Assembly: GCA_009781325.1 (NCBI GenBank)
Contig: WQYJ01000037.1
Location: forward strand, 1 to 13,479
Direction of reading: 5' to 3'
DNA length: 13,479 nucleotides
Origin: Propionibacteriaceae bacterium
GTDB taxonomy: Bacteria > Actinomycetota > Actinomycetes > Propionibacteriales > Propionibacteriaceae
A program made the translations under genes and the position numbers. Within the stretch, counting starts at the first letter, position 1; each line of letters opens with the position of its first letter. The notes under the pieces are model-generated. The model was not told where the DNA came from and did no database searches. It worked only from the letters and a program-made list of their open reading frames with translations. Shown in pieces: positions 7,283-13,412 of the stretch.

Positions 7283-8650
7283 TTAATCAGAAGTCTCAAT
7301 GTCTTCCGCAGACTCTTGCGCCGGTGCCAAGATGGCTGCCATGTCGATAACTCGGCCATTCGAATCCTTCACCGTAGCCTTCGACACCACCGCATCCAAA
7401 GCCTTGGACTGACGAATCTGAGCCATCCACTCCCCCATGTGACCATGGGACTGCATGTGCTGGATCTCCTGATCGGGGGTTGTGCCGTTCTCCTGTGCCT
7501 TCTGCAGTACGAAGTTCGTCAGATCCTCACGGGTGACCTGGACCTTCTCTTCGTCGGCGATCCTATTGAGCAGAATCTCGGAACGAATACCTCTCTCAAC
7601 ATTGGTACGAGTCCTCGCGGTGAACTCCTCCACGGTTGCTGCCTCGGGATCGTTCATTCTCCCCAGGTAGTCCTCCAGGGTCATTCCAGCCTCTTTGAGC
7701 TGCTCAGAGATCTGGGAGGTACGCGCTTGGGTCTCATCATTGACCACGCCTTCCGGCAGATCGATTGAGGTGTTCTCCAGAAGTTGATCCATCACCTGTC
7801 TGCGTGCCAACGAAAGCTGATCGAGGATCGCCATGCGCTGCACAGCCACCATCAGGTCTTGTCTCATTTCCTCCACAGTGTCGAACTGCGACACCAACTG
7901 GGCGAACTCATCATCAACCTCAGGCAGAGTACGCTCCTGAACCTGGGTGACAGTCACGGTAATGTCAGCAACATTCCCTTCCTGGGATCCCCCAAGCAGG
8001 GTAGAACTAAAGGTTCTCTCCTCACCAGCCTTAGCGCCGATCACAGCCTCGTCCAACCCATCAAGCATCTCACCGGAACCAATGACATAGGTCAGTCCGT
8101 CAGCCTGGGCATCCGGAAGTACCTCGCCGTTCATCGACCCCACAAGGTCAATTCGAACCTGATCGCCGTCGCGGGCTTCCCGATCCACATCGGCTGCCTG
8201 CGCAAAGCGGTTGCGCAGAATCTTAATCTTGTCGTCGACTTCCGCATCAAGGTCCTCAATAGCTTCCACCGTTGCCGCAAGAGAACCCAGCTTCGGCATA
8301 TCGAATTCCGGTACGACATCAACGGTCGCCACGAACTCCACCGACTGATCCTCTTCAAGCTTGGTCATCTCGATCTCAGGCTGGCCCAGAGGCTGCAGTT
8401 GATGAGATTCGAGAGCCTGAGCATAGGCATCCGGGAGCATCGCATTGACTGCTTCACTCAGCGCAGCACCTTTCCCAAGACGTGCATCGATCATTCCCGC
8501 AGGGATATGTCCCTTGCGGAAACCGGGGATCGTTATCTGCGAGGCCAAATCGCGATAGGCCTTGGCGATGGCTGGTTTGAGGTCTGCGAAAGGGATCTCA
8601 ATAGTGAGCTTGGCTCGTGTCGTACTGAGCTTTTCAACTGTGCTGGGCAA
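7283..8650 (-). CDS. tig: Trigger factor, ribosome-associated chaperone and peptidyl-prolyl isomerase
   Basis: 455 residues. The N-terminal ribosome-binding domain carries the signature GFRKGHIP (43-50). The FKBP-type PPIase domain follows at roughly 155-245 (RDGDQVRIDLVG, then YVIGSGEMLDGLDEAVIG). The helical C-terminal substrate cradle extends to about 430 with an acidic tail ending ESAEDIETSD. The protein binds ribosomal protein L23 at the exit tunnel and shields nascent chains. The start is a TTG at 8650, chosen because CAGGAG at 8657-8662 is ideally placed and the protein begins in register with the family (PSTVEKLSTTRAKL). It lies directly upstream of clpP1, the common actinobacterial tig-clpP1-clpP2-clpX order. 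Confidence 0.97.
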   Translation of the reverse strand: MPSTVEKLSTTRAKLTIEIPFADLKPAIAKAYRDLASQITIPGFRKGHIPAGMIDARLGKGAALSEAVNAMLPDAYAQALESHQLQPLGQPEIEMTKLEEDQSVEFVATVDVVPEFDMPKLGSLAATVEAIEDLDAEVDDKIKILRNRFAQAADVDREARDGDQVRIDLVGSMNGEVLPDAQADGLTYVIGSGEMLDGLDEAVIGAKAGEERTFSSTLLGGSQEGNVADITVTVTQVQERTLPEVDDEFAQLVSQFDTVEEMRQDLMVAVQRMAILDQLSLARRQVMDQLLENTSIDLPEGVVNDETQARTSQISEQLKEAGMTLEDYLGRMNDPEAATVEEFTARTRTNVERGIRSEILLNRIADEEKVQVTREDLTNFVLQKAQENGTTPDQEIQHMQSHGHMGEWMAQIRQSKALDAVVSKATVKDSNGRVIDMAAILAPAQESAEDIETSD

Positions 8651-8721
8651 ATCGAACTCCTGAAACTAGGGACGGCCCAATCGGTGACCGCCAACAGACA
8701 AGCGTACCGTCATCGGATAAA

Positions 8722-9357
8722 TTACGCAGCCTGCGACAGTTCCCACAGTTCTTTCATGCTAGCCAGACCCTTGCGTTCTAGGTGGCGTACCTTGGAAATC
8801 GTCAGCCCTAACTCAGCGGCGATTTCCTTGCGGGTACGCGCCGATCCATCCCAACCATGACGCTTACGAAGGATCTCACCTTGACGAGGTGGAATGAGCT
8901 GCAGGACCCTGGCGAGCCCCTCGTGGTTATCGGAGTCGTCATAGACCACAGCACTCTTGGAATCGACAAGTTCAACATTGTCTAAAGGAACCCAGGGACG
9001 CGCAGAAATCCTCCTCACAGCCGAGCGAATCCACATTCCCGCATAAGGACCAAAGGGGCCTTTACGATAGTCGAAATTCATCACCGCATGCTGCATCGCG
9101 ACACAGCCCTCCTGGAATAAATCTGCCAGAGGTACCGACTTCTTCTTCGCGGCTTCAGCCGCGATGACCCGTACTAATCCCAGATGAGCCAGAATCAGAT
9201 CATCCTTGGCCTGCCTACCCTCCGTCGCAAGGATCTGCAACTCCACCGATGTCGCTATCGGTGAGTCCAGACCTTGGTCCAGAATCTGTTGAGCGATCAG
9301 TCCCGCTTCGATCTTCTTGGCAAGTTGGATGTCATGGTCCATACGTTCACTGTGCAT
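8722..9357 (-). CDS. Short, divergent sigma-70-like factor
   Basis: 211 residues from ATG 9357. In that numbering, region 1.2-like DHDIQLAKKIEAGL is at 7-20, followed by region 2 (DDLILAHLGLVRVIAAEAAKKK, then LADLFQEGCVAMQHAVMNFDY). The 2.3/2.4 segment is GPFGPYAGMWIRSAVRR, instead of the usual KFSTYATWWIRQAITR, so only one of the paired tryptophans remains. Region 3 is nearly absent (about 35 residues of linker). A region 4 helix-turn-helix closes it (IPPRQGEILRKRHGW, then TRKEIAAELGLTISKVRHLERKGL). It resembles a shrunken group 2 factor. Its promoter preference and activity are unknown. The start is uncertain: 9342 is also possible, neither has a ribosome binding site, and the open frame extends to a GTG at 9432. 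Confidence 0.8.
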   Translation of the reverse strand: MHSERMDHDIQLAKKIEAGLIAQQILDQGLDSPIATSVELQILATEGRQAKDDLILAHLGLVRVIAAEAAKKKSVPLADLFQEGCVAMQHAVMNFDYRKGPFGPYAGMWIRSAVRRISARPWVPLDNVELVDSKSAVVYDDSDNHEGLARVLQLIPPRQGEILRKRHGWDGSARTRKEIAAELGLTISKVRHLERKGLASMKELWELSQAA

Positions 9358-9563
9358 ACTCTCACTGTTGCACGCCCAGGGATCGCAGATACCCGATGTG
9401 GGAACATCTGTGGTGCAACATCGCGACAACACCAGATCTGTGAATGGACCTCACACACTGATATCACTATCCTGGGGACGCTTGTGCGATCGAGCGGAGC
9501 AGTTTTGCTCACGTAAGTGTCCCCAGGGCAGATCGGTTGGGTTGAAGGGCCTAGAATCTTTCC
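9358..9563. promoter_or_regulatory. Divergent sigma-like/dnaG promoter region with long inverted repeat
   Basis: This 206-bp gap separates two divergent genes. On the plus strand TAGAAT (9552-9557) lies exactly six bases before the dnaG ATG, so transcription should begin at or within a base or two of the start codon. A 12-bp inverted repeat, CTGGGGACGCTT (9472-9483) with AAGTGTCCCCAG (9515-9526), matches 11 of 12. Its centre holds a smaller one, GAGCA-4 nt-TGCTC (9497-9510). The right arm ends 25 bp upstream of the -10 element, so a bound protein could control dnaG. I could not place a convincing promoter for the sigma-like gene. Confidence 0.5.
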
Positions 9564-11390
9564 ATGGCTTCTTTCTTCAACCCCGACGACCTTGAAGAGG
9601 TACGGACTCGGGCGAGGATCGACGATGTTGTTTCCAGCTATGTCACACTCAAACCCTCCGGAGCTGGAACGCTGAAGGGTCTGTGCCCTTTCCATGACGA
9701 GAAGACCCCTAGTTTCCAGGTGACACCGGCGCGAGGGCTGTATTACTGCTTCGGATGCGGTAAGGGCGGGGATACTGTTTCCTTTGTTGAGGAGATTAAT
9801 AATCTGTCCTTTCGTGAGGCTGTGGAGTTCCTCGCCGACAAGTACGGTGTTCACCTGCGCTACACCGAGGAAGCCAAACCAGCAGGAATTTCACGAGTAC
9901 GTCTGCTCGAAGCCAATGCCAGTGCAGCGGCATTCTTCGCAGACTATCTTGAGGGCAAGGAAGGCGCTCCCGGGCGTTCCTTCCTCACCGAGCGTGGTTT
10001 CTCCAAGGAAGCAGCGAGTACTTTTGGGATTGGGTTTGCCCCGCGCGGTGGGAGAGAACTCGCGGGCTATCTCAAAACCAAGGGCTTCCGTGATGAGGAA
10101 TTGATCGAAGCCGGTCTGATGAGAACCGGAGGATGGGATTATTTCCAGGGTCGTATTCTGTGGCCTATTCGTGACGCTGGGCAAGCGGTACTGGGCTTTG
10201 GTGCCCGCCGGCTCTTCGATGATGACCGTATGCCCGCCAAGTACATCAACACCCCCGAAACCCCGCTGTACCGCAAGTCCCATGTTCTCTACGGACTCGA
10301 CTTGGCTCGTACTGCCATTGGCGCGAACTCCCAGGCGGTCATCGTTGAGGGATACACCGATGTCATGGCTTGCCACCTGGCAGGAATCACCACGGCTGTG
10401 GCTTCCTGCGGTACGGCCTTCGGTCCCGATCATGCCAAGATGATCCAGCGTCTGATGGGCGACTACGGCCCCTCCGGGCAGGTCATCTTCACTTTCGACG
10501 GCGACGAGGCTGGCCGCAAGGCTGCCCTCAAGGCCTTCAAAGATGACGCTCTGTTCACTGCCTCCACCTATGCCGCCATCGAGCCCACCGGTCTGGATCC
10601 TTGTGACCTTCGCCTCCAGGGCGGCGATCAGGCGGTCCGCGACCTCATCGGTGCACGCGTACCTCTGTATGACTTTGTCCGGGACTCCATCCTTGCCCGT
10701 TACGACCTGAACCACATCGATGCGCGCCTGTCTGCCGTACGCGAAGCAGCCCCGCTGGTGAAGTCCATTAGGGATCAGTCCAAGGTTGAAACCTACATCC
10801 AGGATCTGGCTCTGCGCACAGGAGTTGATATCCAAGTCGTACGCCGTGAGATTCTCGCCAGTGGGCGCAAACGGGTGGAACCTGTTGAAGAAGAGGCAGC
10901 TCCGCCACTGCCGGGAACCAGTTTGCCGTCCCCCAATGACCGCAGCTTGCGGGCTGAGAGAGACAGTCTCAAGCTGATCTTGCAGGCACCTTTTCTTTTT
11001 GAAGATGAGCAGCCTTGGAACGGATTGACAGAAGCTGAGTTCACCCATGGTGCCTATCGGGCCATCTTCCGCTGCATTGTCTCGATGGGGTCTGATCGCC
11101 AAGGCTGGCCGACCGCAGTGATCGATCGGCTCACCCATGCGGATCTTAAGGACCTGGTTCTTCAGCTCAGCGTTGAACCACCTCTGACGGAGCTCTCAGC
11201 GCGCCACGCCAAGGAGTACGCAGCCAAGCTGCAGTTGGACAGCGTCGAGAGGAGCCTGAGGCAACTGCGGCCCGTACTGAGCAGAACTAACCCCATCGAC
11301 GATGCCGAAGCCCATCAATCTATGTTTAAAGAACTGATCGATTTAGAGGTACGCCGCAAGGAATTACTCCTGATGACAACCGGTGACTAA
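9564..11390 (+). CDS. dnaG: DNA primase DnaG
   Basis: 608 residues, near the usual actinobacterial length. The N-terminal CHC2 zinc-binding domain has C41, H44, C62 and C65 (CPFHDEKTPSF, YCFGCGKGGD). The polymerase core includes KYINTPETPLYRKSHVLYGL (226-245), which binds the template. The TOPRIM domain has E262 in VEGYTDVMA and D312/D314 in FDGDEAG. The C-terminal part (about 460-608) is the helicase-binding region and is less conserved. It lays down RNA primers at the replication fork together with DnaB. ATG 9564 has no ribosome binding site but a -10 hexamer six bases upstream, so the mRNA is probably leaderless. The gene is convergent with the HD-domain gene 491 bp downstream. Confidence 0.97.
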   Translation: MASFFNPDDLEEVRTRARIDDVVSSYVTLKPSGAGTLKGLCPFHDEKTPSFQVTPARGLYYCFGCGKGGDTVSFVEEINNLSFREAVEFLADKYGVHLRYTEEAKPAGISRVRLLEANASAAAFFADYLEGKEGAPGRSFLTERGFSKEAASTFGIGFAPRGGRELAGYLKTKGFRDEELIEAGLMRTGGWDYFQGRILWPIRDAGQAVLGFGARRLFDDDRMPAKYINTPETPLYRKSHVLYGLDLARTAIGANSQAVIVEGYTDVMACHLAGITTAVASCGTAFGPDHAKMIQRLMGDYGPSGQVIFTFDGDEAGRKAALKAFKDDALFTASTYAAIEPTGLDPCDLRLQGGDQAVRDLIGARVPLYDFVRDSILARYDLNHIDARLSAVREAAPLVKSIRDQSKVETYIQDLALRTGVDIQVVRREILASGRKRVEPVEEEAAPPLPGTSLPSPNDRSLRAERDSLKLILQAPFLFEDEQPWNGLTEAEFTHGAYRAIFRCIVSMGSDRQGWPTAVIDRLTHADLKDLVLQLSVEPPLTELSARHAKEYAAKLQLDSVERSLRQLRPVLSRTNPIDDAEAHQSMFKELIDLEVRRKELLLMTTGD

Positions 11391-11488
11391 GAGCATCAAT
11401 GAGGATAAATCCCGAATCCACCGACGCCGCAATGAGCGGCACTGGGTGAGCGCGATGGCAAGGCACCATCCCCGAAAGCCCCTCCCCC
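11391..11488. other. Non-coding stretch after dnaG with two small stem-loops
   Basis: No gene is supported here. GCCGC-5 nt-GCGGC (11426-11440) and GATGG-7 nt-CCATC (about 11454-11470) can form short stems. The first could help end dnaG transcription, but neither is followed by a T-run, so a terminator call is only tentative. Confidence 0.35.
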
Positions 11489-11602
11489 GGTCATCCTGCC
11501 GCAGGCAGGACCCCCGGAAGCCGACGTATGGGGTGGGGATAGGCAGTTTGGGCTGAGTCCCTAGTTTGGCTACCGGAGGTCCTGCCTGACGGCAGGATGA
11601 CC
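11489..11602. repeat. Long imperfect palindrome, hairpin element copy 2
   Basis: This is a second copy of the element at 119-231. Arms 11489-11524 and 11567-11602 pair with three substitutions and one 1-nt indel, and pairing extends outward by four more bases (CCCC at 11485-11488 with GGGG at 11603-11606). The nested stems CCTGCC/GGCAGG are kept in both arms. The 42-nt centre aligns better with the reverse complement of the copy 1 centre (shared GGGG, TAGG and GTCC blocks), suggesting the two copies lie in opposite orientation. It contains no coding capacity. Confidence 0.82.
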
Positions 11603-11692
11603 GGGGATGGGTTCGCAAAAGCAAGAGGGAACCCACCGCGGATCGGTGAATTCGGAATAAATGGACTTTTATGTGAAGTCAGTTATTGGTGC
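11603..11692. repeat. Degenerate copy of the array motif within a small stem-loop
   Basis: GTTCGCAAAA (11611-11620) and CCCACCGCGG (11632-11641) are the two halves of a motif that is contiguous at 13444-13463 (GTTCGCAAAACCCACCGCAG). Here they are separated by 11 nt. GGGTTC (11609-11614) also pairs with GAACCC (11629-11634). The stretch abuts the right edge of hairpin element copy 2. Nothing coding is seen. Confidence 0.55.
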
Positions 11693-11881
11693 TATCATTT
11701 AATGGTGCAGGGCGCGGCCCTCTCACCCACAAGCCAAGAGAGAGCCCTCCATCACTGGCGGTGCACTCCGACTTTCATGCTGGTAACGTGAAAGTTGTAG
11801 TTGGCGAAATGGTTGCCACGTTCAATCTCGGCGACGCCCGGTCTGACCACCGAATGTCCGACATTGAGCACGCCCTGCATG
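11693..11881 (+). other. Hairpin-rich intergenic stretch behind a -10-like hexamer; possible small RNA or decayed element
   Basis: TATCAT at 11693-11698 is a fair -10 element on the plus strand. Transcription would start near 11705. The following bases contain several inverted repeats in series: GTGCA/TGCAC enclosing 11705-11766, GGCCCTCTC with GAGAGAGCC inside it (one mismatch), ACTTTCA-11 nt-TGAAAGT (11771-11795), TGGC/GCCA at about 11802-11818, and AATGTC-C-GACATT (11854-11866). Short open frames exist: 29 codons at 11702-11791 on the plus strand, and 42 codons at 11880-11752 on the minus strand. Neither resembles a family I recognise. It could be a structured RNA, a regulatory region, or the decayed end of a mobile element. 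I cannot decide. Confidence 0.35.
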
Positions 11882-13087
11882 CTAAATTCCCCGGCCCAGA
11901 CCCGGGGGAATTGTGCTCAGATCGTAGTTGAGGAAGGTTGCAGCCTGCTCGCAGGCAAACCTGTCTGTCATGCCAGCCACGTATTCCACAGCCCGCCAGC
12001 ACTTGTCATCGATTCCTTCGAATCCTTGGGGAGGCCAGCGATATGGGTCCTCATAGTTCGGCACGAGGTCAGGGTGAGCGATGAAGTGATCCACCAGAGC
12101 ACGAAGAAGCTGAATCATCGCCTGTGATTGGGCGACTGAATCGGGGCGCATGTAGATGCGCTCAAAGGTGAACTTCCGTAACTCTGCCAGAGCCGCAGCG
12201 GTTTCGGCATCCATGCAGATCTTTCCTTCACGGATCGTTGAGTCGATGACGGCGCGTACGAAAACCCTCAACTGTTGAGCACGCTGATGGCCACACACTC
12301 GTACTATCGAGTCAGGAAGATCATCGACGGACAGAATTCCGACATGGATGGCATCTTCCAGATCATGGGCGCAGTAGGCAATGCGGTCAGCCCAGGAAAC
12401 GATCTCCCCTTCCACGGTGAACGGAGCTGGTTGGGACCAGGAGTGGTTGCGAATCCCATCCAGGGTTTCCTCACACAGGTTGAGGTGACGCAGCGACACA
12501 TCGGCACCCCAAGGACCATGGTGATAACCGCCGGGGATATAGGGGTCGAAAGCATCCTCGGAGGCATGGCCTCCCGGCCCGTGTCCGCAGTCATGACCCA
12601 GAGCAATGGTATCGGCCAGCGTCGCATTGGCTCCCACTCCGCGGGCAATAGCTGTAGCCACTTGGGCAACTTCGAGAGCATGGGTCAGGCGGGTGCGCTG
12701 GTGATCCCTCGGATAGACGACCACCTGGGTCTTGCCTGCTAGACGCCGAAAGGCCGACGAATGAACGATCCGATCCCGATCCCGTTCAAAGCAAGTACGG
12801 AAGAGGTCAGGCTCCTCCGGCACAGCGCGCTTTCCCGCCCCCTGGGCCAACGCCGCCCCCTGACTCAAAGTCTCCCGCTCAATCGACTCCCGCACCTCAC
12901 GCAGCACAGACTGAGACCGATGAAGAGAAGCAGAAGAATCCCCATGAGCCACCACCGCATCATCCACTTCATGCCCACGCATAGTAGAAGCCCACATAGC
13001 CGATCGCTCAGAAACATCCATAGAAAAAGTATCCCCCATCCCAACGACATTTCCCGCCGGACGTGACAAGTCATACGTGCCAGCCAT
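11882..13087 (-). CDS. HD-domain dNTP triphosphohydrolase-like protein (dGTPase family)
   Basis: 401 residues from ATG 13087. The HD metal site is complete: H136 in RTRLTHALEVAQ, H165-D166 in LGHDCGHGPGGH and D234 in VSWADRIAY. Upstream DRDRIVHSSAFRRLAGKTQV (101-120) is the conserved entry to the dGTPase fold. LNLCEETLDGIRNHSW takes the place of the usual LNLTRATLDATLKYPW. Such enzymes split dNTPs into nucleoside and triphosphate. It is shorter than classical Dgt, and the FEGN motif is replaced by GGYHHGPWGADV, so substrate range may differ. The start is uncertain: ATGs at 13111, 13039, 13021 and 12997 are in frame, and the frame stays open through the repeat array to 13411. Residues 1-90 are poorly conserved to my eye. 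Confidence 0.85.
   Translation of the reverse strand: MAGTYDLSRPAGNVVGMGDTFSMDVSERSAMWASTMRGHEVDDAVVAHGDSSASLHRSQSVLREVRESIERETLSQGAALAQGAGKRAVPEEPDLFRTCFERDRDRIVHSSAFRRLAGKTQVVVYPRDHQRTRLTHALEVAQVATAIARGVGANATLADTIALGHDCGHGPGGHASEDAFDPYIPGGYHHGPWGADVSLRHLNLCEETLDGIRNHSWSQPAPFTVEGEIVSWADRIAYCAHDLEDAIHVGILSVDDLPDSIVRVCGHQRAQQLRVFVRAVIDSTIREGKICMDAETAAALAELRKFTFERIYMRPDSVAQSQAMIQLLRALVDHFIAHPDLVPNYEDPYRWPPQGFEGIDDKCWRAVEYVAGMTDRFACEQAATFLNYDLSTIPPGLGRGI
11885..11912. terminator. Strong stem-loop overlapping the end of the HD-domain gene, possible two-way terminator
   Basis: AATTCCCC (11885-11892) pairs perfectly with GGGGAATT (11905-11912), and further G:C pairs are possible inside. The stem begins right beside the minus-strand stop codon (11882-11884) and covers the last codons. 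It lies between the convergent dnaG and HD-domain genes, a sensible place for transcription to end in both directions. There is no T-tract, which is common for actinobacterial intrinsic terminators, so confidence is moderate. Confidence 0.45.
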
Positions 13088-13100
13088 CACGTCTGACCCA

Positions 13101-13116
13101 CCCCCGGTCATCCTGC
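13101..13116. repeat. Arm-end fragment of the hairpin element fused to the array
   Basis: The 16 nt CCCCCGGTCATCCTGC are identical to the left edge of hairpin element copy 2 (11484-11499) and share 14 nt with copy 1. After that the sequence switches to the tandem-array motif (GGTGGG). The array's first unit (TCCTGC...) therefore begins inside this fragment. Confidence 0.65.
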
Positions 13117-13384
13117 GGTGGGTTTTGTCCGCCTGTCCTGCGGTGGGTTTTGTCCACATCCTCTCTCCTGCGGTGGGTTTTGTCCGCCTGTCCTGCGGTG
13201 GGTTTTGTCCGCATCCTCTGTCCTGCGGTGGGTTTTGTCCGCATCCTCTGTCTTGTGGTGGGTTTTGTCCGCATCCTCTCTCCTGCGGTGGGTTTTGTCC
13301 GCCTGTCCTGCGGTGGGTTTTGTCCGCATCCTCTCTCCTGCGGTGGGTTTTGTCCGCATCCTCTGTCTTGTGGTGGGTTTTGTC
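13111..13384. repeat. Tandem array: 20-bp core at 25- or 30-bp spacing, about 9.6 units
   Basis: Each unit begins with the core TCCTGCGGTGGGTTTTGTCC followed by either GCCTG (25-bp units) or GCATCCTCTG/C (30-bp units). Unit starts are 13111, 13136, 13166, 13191, 13221, 13251, 13281, 13306 and 13336; a tenth, partial unit starts at 13366. The 25-bp form occurs at units 1, 3 and 7. Units 6 and 10 read TCTTGTGG instead of TCCTGCGG, and unit 2 has an A at 13156. All three minus-strand frames stay open across much of the array. The 25-bp units shift the frame, so it is unlikely to have been selected as protein-coding. Role unknown; it lies immediately 5' of the HD-domain gene. Confidence 0.92.
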
Positions 13385-13412
13385 GCTTATTGGTGGCAAA
13401 ACCCACCACAAG
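13367..13412. repeat. Hairpin formed by the last array unit and an inverted copy
   Basis: CTTGTGGTGGGTTTTG (13367-13382) and CAAAACCCACCACAAG (13397-13412) are perfect reverse complements (16 bp), with a 14-nt loop. The left arm belongs to the tenth array unit, in its TTGTGG variant. The right arm is a copy in the opposite orientation carrying the same variant bases. Confidence 0.9.

Noticed and set aside
7784..8860. 358-codon plus-strand frame opposite tig and the sigma-like gene
   Set aside because: Antisense to well-supported genes, no ribosome binding site and no recognisable domain.
9472..9526. LexA (SOS) box in the dnaG upstream region
   Set aside because: The inverted repeat is CTGGGGAC/GTCCCCAG with a long centre and does not fit the actinobacterial CGAAC-4 nt-GTTCG pattern.
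9891..11138. 415-codon frame on the minus strand opposite dnaG
   Set aside because: Its whole length overlaps a clear primase gene, its translation resembles no family, and long antisense frames are common against GC-rich genes.
11686..11931. 81-codon plus-strand frame near the HD-domain gene end
   Set aside because: No ribosome binding site or recognisable motif, overlaps the end of the HD-domain gene, and competes with a hairpin-rich sequence; left as part of the intergenic entry.
13111..13384. CRISPR array
   Set aside because: The linkers are only 5 or 10 bp and are the same sequences repeated, so there are no unique spacers; no cas genes are visible.
13111..13384. Telomere- or G-quadruplex-like repeat because of GGTGGGTTTTG
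   Set aside because: G-runs are only 2-3 bases and recur every 25-30 bp, so loops would be long; a quadruplex role is not supported.
13071..13409. Repetitive proteins on the minus strand across the array
   Set aside because: All three frames are open simply because the repeat lacks stops on that strand, and 25-bp units break any fixed frame; no ribosome binding site or family match.
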